Origin: Bombella pollinis
Lineage (GTDB): Bacteria > Pseudomonadota > Alphaproteobacteria > Acetobacterales > Acetobacteraceae
Direction of reading: 5' to 3'
DNA length: 64,000 bases
Assembly: GCF_026385485.1 (NCBI RefSeq)
Contig: NZ_JANIDX010000008.1
Coordinates: forward strand, 22,198-86,197
The translations under genes were made by a program, and so were the position numbers. This document shows positions 57,601 through 64,000 of the stretch, one piece after another (the first letter of the stretch is position 1; the number at the start of each line of letters is the position of its first letter). The notes under the pieces are model-generated. The model saw only the letters and a list, made by a program, of their open reading frames with translations. It searched no databases and was not told where the DNA came from.

Positions 57601-60600
57601 TGAGACTTTCCATATCCGGCTGATGTTTTCCCATCCTTGCCTAGAGACAGGCTAAGGCCAGACTTCTTACGATCAAAATAAGATGCTGCCGTATCCTTCA
57701 GTGCATCAATGCTCAGTGCACCACCGGCGGTTAGTGCTGCATTCTGACTGCCGCTCACCGTACCCTTGATGGCCATATCCGCACCAGATTTCAGCACAGC
57801 ATTATCATTCGCTACGACAAGGCTACCAACCTCATTCGTACTGTCAGAACTCTGGACGATAGTCTTTTTACGGAACAAGCTATGGCTGACGCTCTGGCTA
57901 TAGCTATGCTGCTCATCCGTTACAGCATTGAGGGCTAGATTATCCTTCGCTTGCAGAAGCGCATTCTTGTCGGCCATAACGCCAGAGCCTGCCAAGGTAA
58001 GGTTCCCCCCCAAGGCTGTCACCTCCACCGTCCCGTTGCCCATCACGCTGGAGCCATAATTCTTCACAAAGCTGCCCGTCTGCGTGAAATGATGTCTCCT
58101 CACCCCACCTGACCCGCGAGCGGCCAGACTATCCAGCGTAACATCACGCCCCGCTACAAGGCTGGCATCACTTCCGGCACTCAAGCTACCCGCCTTGAAG
58201 GTGATGTCCTGCCCCGCCTGCAACTGCGCCTTACCACGGGCGAGGATACTGCCTTGCTGGACCATCTCATCCTGCATGCCGCCTACAATGCGCTGCTGGT
58301 TTAGCACGCTCTCATTGCGCAGATTGCCATGCAGGGCAGCCAAGGCCACATCATTACCGCTAATACTGCCCCCCAGATTGGCTAAATCACCTGCTATCGC
58401 GGTAATACCCAACCCATCTTGAGCGGTAATCAGCCCACTATTGGTCACCTCATTTGCCGAAAGCGTAATCGTCTTAGCGGCTATCACCCCACCAGAAACA
58501 AGCTGCTCCTCCCCGGGGGCGAGATAGAGTTTAGGGGCCAACACCATCTGGCCATCTACATTAACAGGCACATACCAGACGATGCTATGTGTCAGCTTCT
58601 CCTGTTGCTCCGGGGTTAAGGCCACACCGAAGGTTAAACCAAGCTCCTTGGCCTGATTGGCCGCATTATCCAACAAACTGTGCATCTGTTGGTCGGCTGT
58701 CTGGTACGTACCGCCCAAAAAGACCTGCCCCGTAGCCGAGACAATCTGCTGCTGGATATAACGGGCATCAAACCCACCATCCCCGAGGAAACGATAATCC
58801 CCCATGGAATGACCAAGACGCCCCAACAGATAATCCGAGCTATGAAGGCCCGCAAAGCTTGCGTAACGAGGGTTCGTCTCCAAAAGATAATGCACAGAAG
58901 GAGAACGATTAGGCACAAAAAGCGTATGCCCAGCAGAAAGACTATCCAACACCCCGCTAATCCCTGCGGAAGGCAAGGTTTGGGTAGGTCTATCGCCACT
59001 ATTAAAACCCGGGAGAGAGGTAAGGTTATGGGCTTTTGCGGCATCAGCGGGACGAACCGGGGTCAGCTTATCACTTTGCAGGCCAGGTAATGACACGGCA
59101 CTATGGCCAGAGAGAGGGGCCGTAGCATGGGCAATCTTTGTGCTGTTATTAATCGCCCCAGTGAAATCTCCCGTTATAGTACGGCCTGCCGTAATACTGC
59201 CCTGCACGCCGGGAAGTTGGACTGTCGGCCCCCATTGCTGCGCCGGCGGCCGGTAACCTTTCTTGCCACCGGGGGTAGAGCCGGTAAAAGCTGGGTCGGC
59301 ATGGCTACTATCCCAGCTACAACCTGCATGGTCATCACAAGAAAGGAAAAACCGCCGCTCGTTCTGATAGCCAATATTATTGAGAGCCCCACCACTAAGA
59401 GCAACATCACGCCCAGCCGCTAGATGACCCCCATCATTAAGGATGCCGCCTGCACTGGTAATTAATAGGTCCTGCCCCGCTGAGAGCAGAGGCTCGGCAC
59501 TCTTGGCACTCGTATGGGTTTCTTCCTCATAGGCATGGGCAGCCCCACGACGCCCACGGGGATGTTTATGCGAAACCAACAACCGCACATAACCCGTCCC
59601 CTGTGTCCCTTGGGCGTTCAACAGACCCTGAGGGACAGCAATATCCGCATCCCCATCACCCCGGCCCTGGCTCCAGAAGGTATGGCGGGATTGTGCAACC
59701 TGCGTGCCTTTAAGGATAGTATTGCTCAGCTGATCCGCCAAAATAACAAGGTCACTCGTAGCCCCAGAGGCGGTAATCTGGCCGGATTGATTGTAAAGCC
59801 CTGCCATAGCCCGACCATTCGGCCCACTAAGGGCAATACTACCATTATCAGCAAGGATGGCCCCCTCGCTATTCGTCAAGGTGCCCGGTAGGGTCAACCG
59901 TACCCCGCTGGCCCCTTCCATCACCCCCGTATTGCGCAGGTCTCCCCCACTCGTAACAGACAGTGCCCCTCCCTGAGCGGAAAGCGCGCCGTCATTGCTC
60001 ACGCTACCCGCCGTGAGCTGAATACCTCCCCCCGCGAGAATCCCCCCTCCCTGAGCGATGCTATAAGCCCCCGGCAAGCTGACATCCACATTACGCCCAG
60101 CCTGCAAAACCTCACGCCCAACCAAAGAAGCAGTCGTAACAGTAAGGTCCCGTCCCGCTATGAGCTGATCCAAGCCGTTCAACCCCGTAACAGCAAGGCG
60201 AAGGTCCCCCGCACTCTCCACAAGCCCTTGGCCATTCTGAAAATCTGTCAGGCTGTCGCGTGCAGAGGCAGAGGGAGTACCATCACCTCCCCGGTCAATC
60301 ACCAACCCATGAGTGGGGGAGAGTGCCACCAACCCGCCCCCGTCATTCAGAAGCTGAGCTGTGGCTAAATGCAGGTCTCCCGCATTTGCCTGTATCACAC
60401 CCTGTCGGTTATCAATCTGCCGACCTATAACCGCCTCAACCCCTCCATTACCGTAAATCAACCCGCCTTTATTCGTGAGCTGCTCAGCCTCTAGATGCAA
60501 AGCATCCTGTCCGGTAATGATTTGCCCGCTATTGGTAATGTCATGCCCATGAAGATGGGCCGCCCCATTCTGACTATAAATAATGCCCTTATTATTCAGC

Positions 60601-61712
60601 ACGCCCTCTGTATGCAGGCTCAACGTACCGTTCTGTGTAGCAATGTGACCGGCATTCTCTAGCCCATCTTGGCTATGAATCTCCGCCTGCTCCCCGGCAT
60701 AAACGTGCCCTTGTGCGCCAAGCTGGATAGGCCCTGTCTGATGCGCCACCACATTCCCAGAAGCCGCCATAGTGCCATTAAGAACAAGATTACCCCGCCC
60801 ATCCAAATGCATATCACCGGCATTAGCGGCCATGGTGCCATCCACCCGTACACCAGCCCCGGCCTCATTAACGATCATATAGATGCTATTGGCGTACAAC
60901 CCGCCTAACGCAGCAGTATCAACAGCTAATTCCGGCTTTTTGCGCCCATCATCCGCCAAGGGTGTAACAGCATTGCTGCCATAAGCTACATGATTACGCC
61001 CCAGCACAAGGTTAGCCCGCTGTGCATTAACCTGCCCGTCAATCTTCACGCGCCGCGATAAGATGTCTAACACTGGCACAGTGGCAAAATCAGCCCCCTG
61101 CGCCCCGAAATGCACCGTACCGCCCGCAATGGTAAAAGCCTGTAACCCGCCCTGACTATTCAGCTCTGGATGACCCGTAGCCAACGTGACACGAGACGTA
61201 TTGATAAAGCCACAGCCATTGCAGGTTAGCCCGTTCGGGTTAGCAATCACCACCGCAGCCTGCTTCCCTGCCACCTCGGTATAACCCAATATCTGGCTGG
61301 GCAGTGGGCCTGTCACCTCATTAAGGATCAGCCCCGCCGCATGGCCATGCAGTTGGGTATTACCCAACACCACACCGCCTATCTTCGTTTGAGTATCATG
61401 AGTAGCATTATTAAGGATTACACCACGCTGAGGCACCCCATAGGCACGGAACATATTATGAGACACACCCGCCCCGTTGGGCTGGATGATATTGATCTGG
61501 TCAAGTCCGTTTTGGGTCTTATCCAGCACGGGATGGGGACCATGGCCAGCCGGGTCCACCACAATCTGCGGTGGGGCTTGCTGGGCTAATGCCTGTGTGG
61601 CCGTTGAGGCCATGAGCAGCACAGAAGCACAAAAGAGATTCACAATCCGCTGGAACAGGGAAGGCCCTACCATGTCATCATGTACCTTTTGATTCTCTAT
61701 CATCTCACTCAC
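54672..61712 (-). CDS. cdiA: CdiA: TPS-secreted filamentous adhesin-toxin with lipase-like C-terminus
   Basis: A 2346-residue contact-dependent growth inhibition effector. The signal peptide (about 20-44) ends in ALAQ. The TPS/haemagglutinin N-terminal domain follows, with the hallmark NPNGLTCNGCGFINTSRVTLATG (158-180). Long FHA-type beta-helix repeats run to about 1800, then the 240-bp repeat region (1821-1900), a Gly/Ala-rich pretoxin segment without a VENN motif, and the toxin. The last 270 residues read as an alpha/beta-hydrolase lipase: VVYQGTDPFNP, EDFFQNIGF, a GNSLGGG elbow (Ser2217), GEFLHMLQ (Glu2264) and KLHYAS (His2325). Start is GTG 61712 overlapping cdiB; ATG 61703 is an alternative. 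Lipase identity is by motif only. Confidence 0.9.
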   Translation of the reverse strand: MSEMIENQKVHDDMVGPSLFQRIVNLFCASVLLMASTATQALAQQAPPQIVVDPAGHGPHPVLDKTQNGLDQINIIQPNGAGVSHNMFRAYGVPQRGVILNNATHDTQTKIGGVVLGNTQLHGHAAGLILNEVTGPLPSQILGYTEVAGKQAAVVIANPNGLTCNGCGFINTSRVTLATGHPELNSQGGLQAFTIAGGTVHFGAQGADFATVPVLDILSRRVKIDGQVNAQRANLVLGRNHVAYGSNAVTPLADDGRKKPELAVDTAALGGLYANSIYMIVNEAGAGVRVDGTMAANAGDMHLDGRGNLVLNGTMAASGNVVAHQTGPIQLGAQGHVYAGEQAEIHSQDGLENAGHIATQNGTLSLHTEGVLNNKGIIYSQNGAAHLHGHDITNSGQIITGQDALHLEAEQLTNKGGLIYGNGGVEAVIGRQIDNRQGVIQANAGDLHLATAQLLNDGGGLVALSPTHGLVIDRGGDGTPSASARDSLTDFQNGQGLVESAGDLRLAVTGLNGLDQLIAGRDLTVTTASLVGREVLQAGRNVDVSLPGAYSIAQGGGILAGGGIQLTAGSVSNDGALSAQGGALSVTSGGDLRNTGVMEGASGVRLTLPGTLTNSEGAILADNGSIALSGPNGRAMAGLYNQSGQITASGATSDLVILADQLSNTILKGTQVAQSRHTFWSQGRGDGDADIAVPQGLLNAQGTQGTGYVRLLVSHKHPRGRRGAAHAYEEETHTSAKSAEPLLSAGQDLLITSAGGILNDGGHLAAGRDVALSGGALNNIGYQNERRFFLSCDDHAGCSWDSSHADPAFTGSTPGGKKGYRPPAQQWGPTVQLPGVQGSITAGRTITGDFTGAINNSTKIAHATAPLSGHSAVSLPGLQSDKLTPVRPADAAKAHNLTSLPGFNSGDRPTQTLPSAGISGVLDSLSAGHTLFVPNRSPSVHYLLETNPRYASFAGLHSSDYLLGRLGHSMGDYRFLGDGGFDARYIQQQIVSATGQVFLGGTYQTADQQMHSLLDNAANQAKELGLTFGVALTPEQQEKLTHSIVWYVPVNVDGQMVLAPKLYLAPGEEQLVSGGVIAAKTITLSANEVTNSGLITAQDGLGITAIAGDLANLGGSISGNDVALAALHGNLRNESVLNQQRIVGGMQDEMVQQGSILARGKAQLQAGQDITFKAGSLSAGSDASLVAGRDVTLDSLAARGSGGVRRHHFTQTGSFVKNYGSSVMGNGTVEVTALGGNLTLAGSGVMADKNALLQAKDNLALNAVTDEQHSYSQSVSHSLFRKKTIVQSSDSTNEVGSLVVANDNAVLKSGADMAIKGTVSGSQNAALTAGGALSIDALKDTAASYFDRKKSGLSLSLGKDGKTSAGYGKSHLTITGEGADWTSSILSAGQGDLAITAGKAVNVTTSSLSAGRDLSVDGASVSFHNHTQDSRNTRNNKTFFVGGSFGVAEDSLLGQALQAALSASQTKGKGSGMLTTLNAMEGAYGVGSGIAKALSERALAPAGSLYNGVGKGGSPMGTNLAGVKASVGFNSSKDYSEQNSHTVEGASATAGRQLSMVARGGEREAPDNGIIHLTGAQLKGQDISLEAQKDIVLDAGWSSSDSYSRYKSTSASVGVEASVGATNVGFSAQASFQTQKQVQESHERQAEDTVISATHGVRLHAGDLLALNGAEVIAQRIDTQSRALNITSPQNVFDFQSHSMQAGAHVSVPIMSPGEFGLGGSFEKQNTKDHFASTGKTLSGFYAGNQGIGVDVAGDTSLTAGVISSTADKSKNYLNTKSLTAGSVKNVSAWKSRSTGASLDIGSDMLSSVGGVLGTIGLNGVANSAGMIGSSRTHDESSESQSAISGNITINAQSQNGRYSRDVDHANKALANKFDAQKLQNQLQASQLGTQLVGQVVGSVADALGTKRDSFGHVVKAGVPGFDDGKLSDNWARIILEGGANAAVAALTGGNPTVAGAATVAGKVASISAAPAIGRLSASIFKDDRAAITFGNALDNVLAGASGAAVGAAIGGHQGAWNGAVTASIIQQYNDAVSDKINEAVARKRISDSEAALYKNHAAMVRAAAAYMHAFPEGDSSQGFWNADGSVNMKNNADKDYHLPTEDELRKEGIDGYEGLRKLLYHPIDPMNGKPTDLVGALYIPNDIKDKATPVSVVYQGTDPFNPRQLQEDFFQNIGFDGSGFGGKYSLTEYRVAQDIAIKLSNTTWAKNGHMMFNGNSLGGGLAIVSSRVTGIPAYVTNSASVNDYTYVYKNGDSSINAVYVKGEFLHMLQTVSFYVTVFGHPPVSGGSSMITPPLEDNVMRGVRVDYIDPAKSDKNIRPRFFKLHYASAAYRAVVERLNKDLEKIK
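56013..56252. repeat. 240-bp direct repeat, copy inside cdiA
   Basis: Partner of 53631-53870, about 98.7% identical by eye and in the same orientation, 2382 bp away. It lies immediately before the variable pretoxin and toxin part of cdiA. Confidence 0.93.
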
Positions 61713-63574
61713 ATCCGTATCCCAGCACTGAAGAAGGTAATCAGCCCCTCAGCAGGGAGCGGACCACGGGCGATGGCATGGGTCAGCATCACATCCCAAA
61801 AGAGCACCCCGCTTGCCTTACGGATGCCAAGCCCTACCCCCGCCATCTCGCCGCCTTTCAACACCGCTGGGGTCGCACGCGAGGCAAAACCGGCGCGCAC
61901 CACGCCAAAATCCAGCGCGCCGTAAAACTGCACTCCTTTGAAGAAAGCGCGACAAAACCCAGTGTAAGGGCCACATCTCAGCGTATCCGTCTCCGGTGAG
62001 AAGGAGAGGTCATTACGCATGTACCCGCCATTATTGCCGACAAACGCCTGCTCCAGAAAACCGCGTACCGTATATGGGCCGCCTACTTGCAACTCATTGG
62101 TCGGGTTCTGATCATGAGAGCTAACCTCCCCATGCATGGTGGTATGCCAGAGCCAGCGCGCAGCAAAAGGCACATAACCATCAATATCCAGCATGGGCTT
62201 TACATAGGCACGATGTGGCTCATTCCAGGCGGGATGGGCGTAGTAATTCCAACTCCCCGCCCCGTCTATGCCAATCTTCACCCCGCCTGTAATATACCAG
62301 CTACTCCCCCAGATATGGAGAGATTCACTAATATTGGCATTTACGTAAGCTTGCCGCCCGCTCTGGCTCCAAACATTGGTATGATCTACCTGCGAACCGA
62401 AGCTTTTGCGCTCAAAAGAAACCTGCGCGGTAGTCACGCCCGTATTATTCCGCCATAGCGTACGAGAAAGCCCTAGCTGCCAGTCCATTCTTGAGCCAGT
62501 AAGGTGATAAATATCCGTTCCCGCTAAAAGTGGATAAGCATCCTGCGACTGCCACCACGAACCAAAAAATGTCCAATATCCAAAGGGAATTGACCCATTC
62601 GCTGAGAGGAAGGACGTACCTCGTGCCCCATGATCCGGCCCGCGTAGAGAATGGTCATATTCTACCGACCACATATCTAACAAACCCAGCGGGTTCTCCG
62701 CACTCAGCAGCGCATGACCAACCACTCGGCCTGTCGCCTTCTGGCCGTTATTATCCGCCCAGAGCTGACCATGCAGGATGTTCTGCTCCGGCGCATTGAC
62801 CGTCACGCGGGACGTACCGGGCTTCGTACCGGGGCTAATCTTCATCTGTGCGCCAAAATGGGGCAGGCGGTTCATCTGCTCCACACCTTCCTCAAGGTCG
62901 CGCAGATTGAGAATATGGCCCTTCAGCCCAGGGAAGGCCATGACATCAACTAACCGCCGTGCCCGACCCTGTATATCCACCCCCTCAAGCTGCCCCTCCA
63001 CCACCGTGACGGTAAGCGTACCGCTGCTTAATGTCTGCTCCGGCAGATAAGCGCGAGAGGTGATGTAGCCATGCTTTACATAGGCCGCATTCAACTGATT
63101 TAGCAGGGCATTGAGGTCTTTTACCGCAAGGCATCGCCCCTCATACTCAGTGGCGATATGTTTAAGCTCTCCAGCAGGGAGATGCTGAGCTCCATTTATA
63201 TTTATCTTATGAATGACCATGCAGGCCGGGGACGCATCTTGCGGCGTTGGCTGTGGGGCTATCTGCACATTAGCCGTAGGAGGAGGCAGGGAATCTAGCT
63301 GCTGCTGATGCTGACGAAACCGCTGAAACTGATCCTGAGCCGAACCCGGCCCAGCAGGTAAGCCAGGTAGCACAGGCGGTGTTGAAGGTTCTGCCCGCCC
63401 AGGCTCCGTCAAACTAGACAATAACACAGCCAGGAGGATGCCCCAGAGGAAAAGACATACCCGCCCTTTTCGGTCCTCTCTCGCAGGCAGCACCCATCGC
63501 TTTATAGCGACCCACAGGCCCTGTAATTTGCCACAATCATGATTCATCATTACAAACGGGACCGGCCACCTCAA
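61709..63574 (-). CDS. cdiB: CdiB: outer-membrane two-partner secretion transporter (FhaC/ShlB family)
   Basis: A 621-residue Omp85-superfamily channel that exports CdiA to the cell surface. A Pro-rich N-terminal part with a hydrophobic leader (LFLWGILLAVLLSSL) is followed by two POTRA domains (INGAQHLPAGELKHIATEYEG and YITSRAYLPEQTLSSGTLTVTVVEG) and a 16-strand barrel containing the conserved YTVRGFLEQ of strand-loop L6. It ends in AGIRM. The start is unsure: the open frame begins at TTG 63574, and ATGs at 63550 and 63547 give a shorter leader. Its stop overlaps the cdiA start by 4 bp. Confidence 0.92.
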   Translation of the reverse strand: MRWPVPFVMMNHDCGKLQGLWVAIKRWVLPAREDRKGRVCLFLWGILLAVLLSSLTEPGRAEPSTPPVLPGLPAGPGSAQDQFQRFRQHQQQLDSLPPPTANVQIAPQPTPQDASPACMVIHKININGAQHLPAGELKHIATEYEGRCLAVKDLNALLNQLNAAYVKHGYITSRAYLPEQTLSSGTLTVTVVEGQLEGVDIQGRARRLVDVMAFPGLKGHILNLRDLEEGVEQMNRLPHFGAQMKISPGTKPGTSRVTVNAPEQNILHGQLWADNNGQKATGRVVGHALLSAENPLGLLDMWSVEYDHSLRGPDHGARGTSFLSANGSIPFGYWTFFGSWWQSQDAYPLLAGTDIYHLTGSRMDWQLGLSRTLWRNNTGVTTAQVSFERKSFGSQVDHTNVWSQSGRQAYVNANISESLHIWGSSWYITGGVKIGIDGAGSWNYYAHPAWNEPHRAYVKPMLDIDGYVPFAARWLWHTTMHGEVSSHDQNPTNELQVGGPYTVRGFLEQAFVGNNGGYMRNDLSFSPETDTLRCGPYTGFCRAFFKGVQFYGALDFGVVRAGFASRATPAVLKGGEMAGVGLGIRKASGVLFWDVMLTHAIARGPLPAEGLITFFSAGIRM

Positions 63575-63616
63575 AGCGACCAGACGAGGCTAACCCTCTC
63601 CCTGCTCCCCGATGTC

Positions 63617-64000
63617 TTAACGGCGAAACGGGGATTGATGGATCCAGCTTTCAAGCTGGTCCAATGCGGCAACGGCGCCATCCATGACGAAATTGATGGT
63701 CAACGTACCACCCACTACCTTATCCACCATAATATGCCCGTTTTTACCTGTTCTGAACTCCGCAGCCTGTGCTGTAGTCAGATCCAGCGAGGCCATACAG
63801 CCTATAGACACACAAGATTGCCAACGCAGAGTAATAGGGCTATTGCCATCCAGAGCGAGGCGCGGTTGGGTTAATAAAGAGAAAGCCAGCGGCACCACAA
63901 CTGTCATCCGCCACGGCCGGCTGGAGAGAGGCGTACTTACCGTATTTTCAGTCGCGCGAGCGAGGATGACTGCGCCTAGAGGCTCGGCTTTACCGCTCTC
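63617..64000 (-). CDS. IalB-family periplasmic protein, N-terminus cut off by window edge
   Basis: The last 127 residues of a second invasion-associated locus B protein. The frame is open to base 64000 and continues outside. Family features are the VVVPLAFSLLTQPRLALDG core, a Cys pair in QSCVSIGCMASL and the closing TINFVMDGAVAALDQL. The internal ATG at 63907 is not the start. It lies about 40 bp before cdiB on the same strand and may share its transcript. Confidence 0.8.
   Translation of the reverse strand, partial: ESGKAEPLGAVILARATENTVSTPLSSRPWRMTVVVPLAFSLLTQPRLALDGNSPITLRWQSCVSIGCMASLDLTTAQAAEFRTGKNGHIMVDKVVGGTLTINFVMDGAVAALDQLESWIHQSPFRR

Overview
The window looks like chromosomal DNA of an acetic acid bacterium (Acetobacteraceae, Alphaproteobacteria). 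Grounds: moderately GC-rich housekeeping genes of alphaproteobacterial type, two invasion-associated-locus-B family proteins, a NodT-type outer-membrane lipoprotein closing an RND efflux operon, a heparinase II/III-like gene beside rpe, and osmoregulated glucan genes. A small-genome, possibly insect-associated genus is my guess; the sequence does not prove it. No rRNA, tRNA, CRISPR array or insertion sequence was recognised.

Layout. 1-5.6 kb: cysteine desulfurase (cut by the window edge), alpha/beta hydrolase, tyrS, heparinase-like protein, rpe. 5.7-9.9 kb: a TPP riboswitch followed by a TonB-dependent receptor, an APH-fold kinase and a PnuC/PnuT-family permease, read here as a thiamine uptake and trapping operon. 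9.9-16.9 kb: small secreted protein, tripartite RND efflux operon and a divergent TetR regulator with a perfect 18-bp palindrome between them. 17.1-22.1 kb: AnsP-like amino acid permease and pstC-pstA-pstB-phoU. 22.3-36.9 kb: surface-glycan and secretion block with three large glycosyltransferases, Dps, a Glu-Pro repeat protein, a ChW-like protein, a SEL1-repeat protein and the two inner-membrane parts of a type I secretion system. 37.1-40.3 kb: selO and three small envelope proteins. 40.5-45.0 kb: biotin operon bioA-bioF-esterase-bioC-bioD with a BioR-like box upstream. 45.1-49.4 kb: opgG/D-opgH and ohr.

49.5-63.6 kb is the accessory part: a contact-dependent growth inhibition (CDI) locus read on the minus strand as cdiB-cdiA-cdiI, followed by an AT-rich stretch of spare and decayed toxin/immunity modules. 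CdiA (2346 residues) ends in a domain that reads as an alpha/beta-hydrolase lipase (GNSLGGG serine elbow, later Glu and His in lipase-like order). The next gene overlaps it by 4 bp and encodes a multi-membrane-span protein, the expected immunity partner. Downstream lie a relic of a second lipase tail, an orphan CdiA C-terminal module sharing a 240-bp near-identical repeat with cdiA and ending in a possible colicin E3-like nuclease motif, two paralogous 209-residue putative immunity genes, at least two decayed toxin pieces, one broken immunity-like gene and one further membrane protein. The arrangement fits recombination-driven switching of CDI toxins, with old modules kept or decaying behind the active one.
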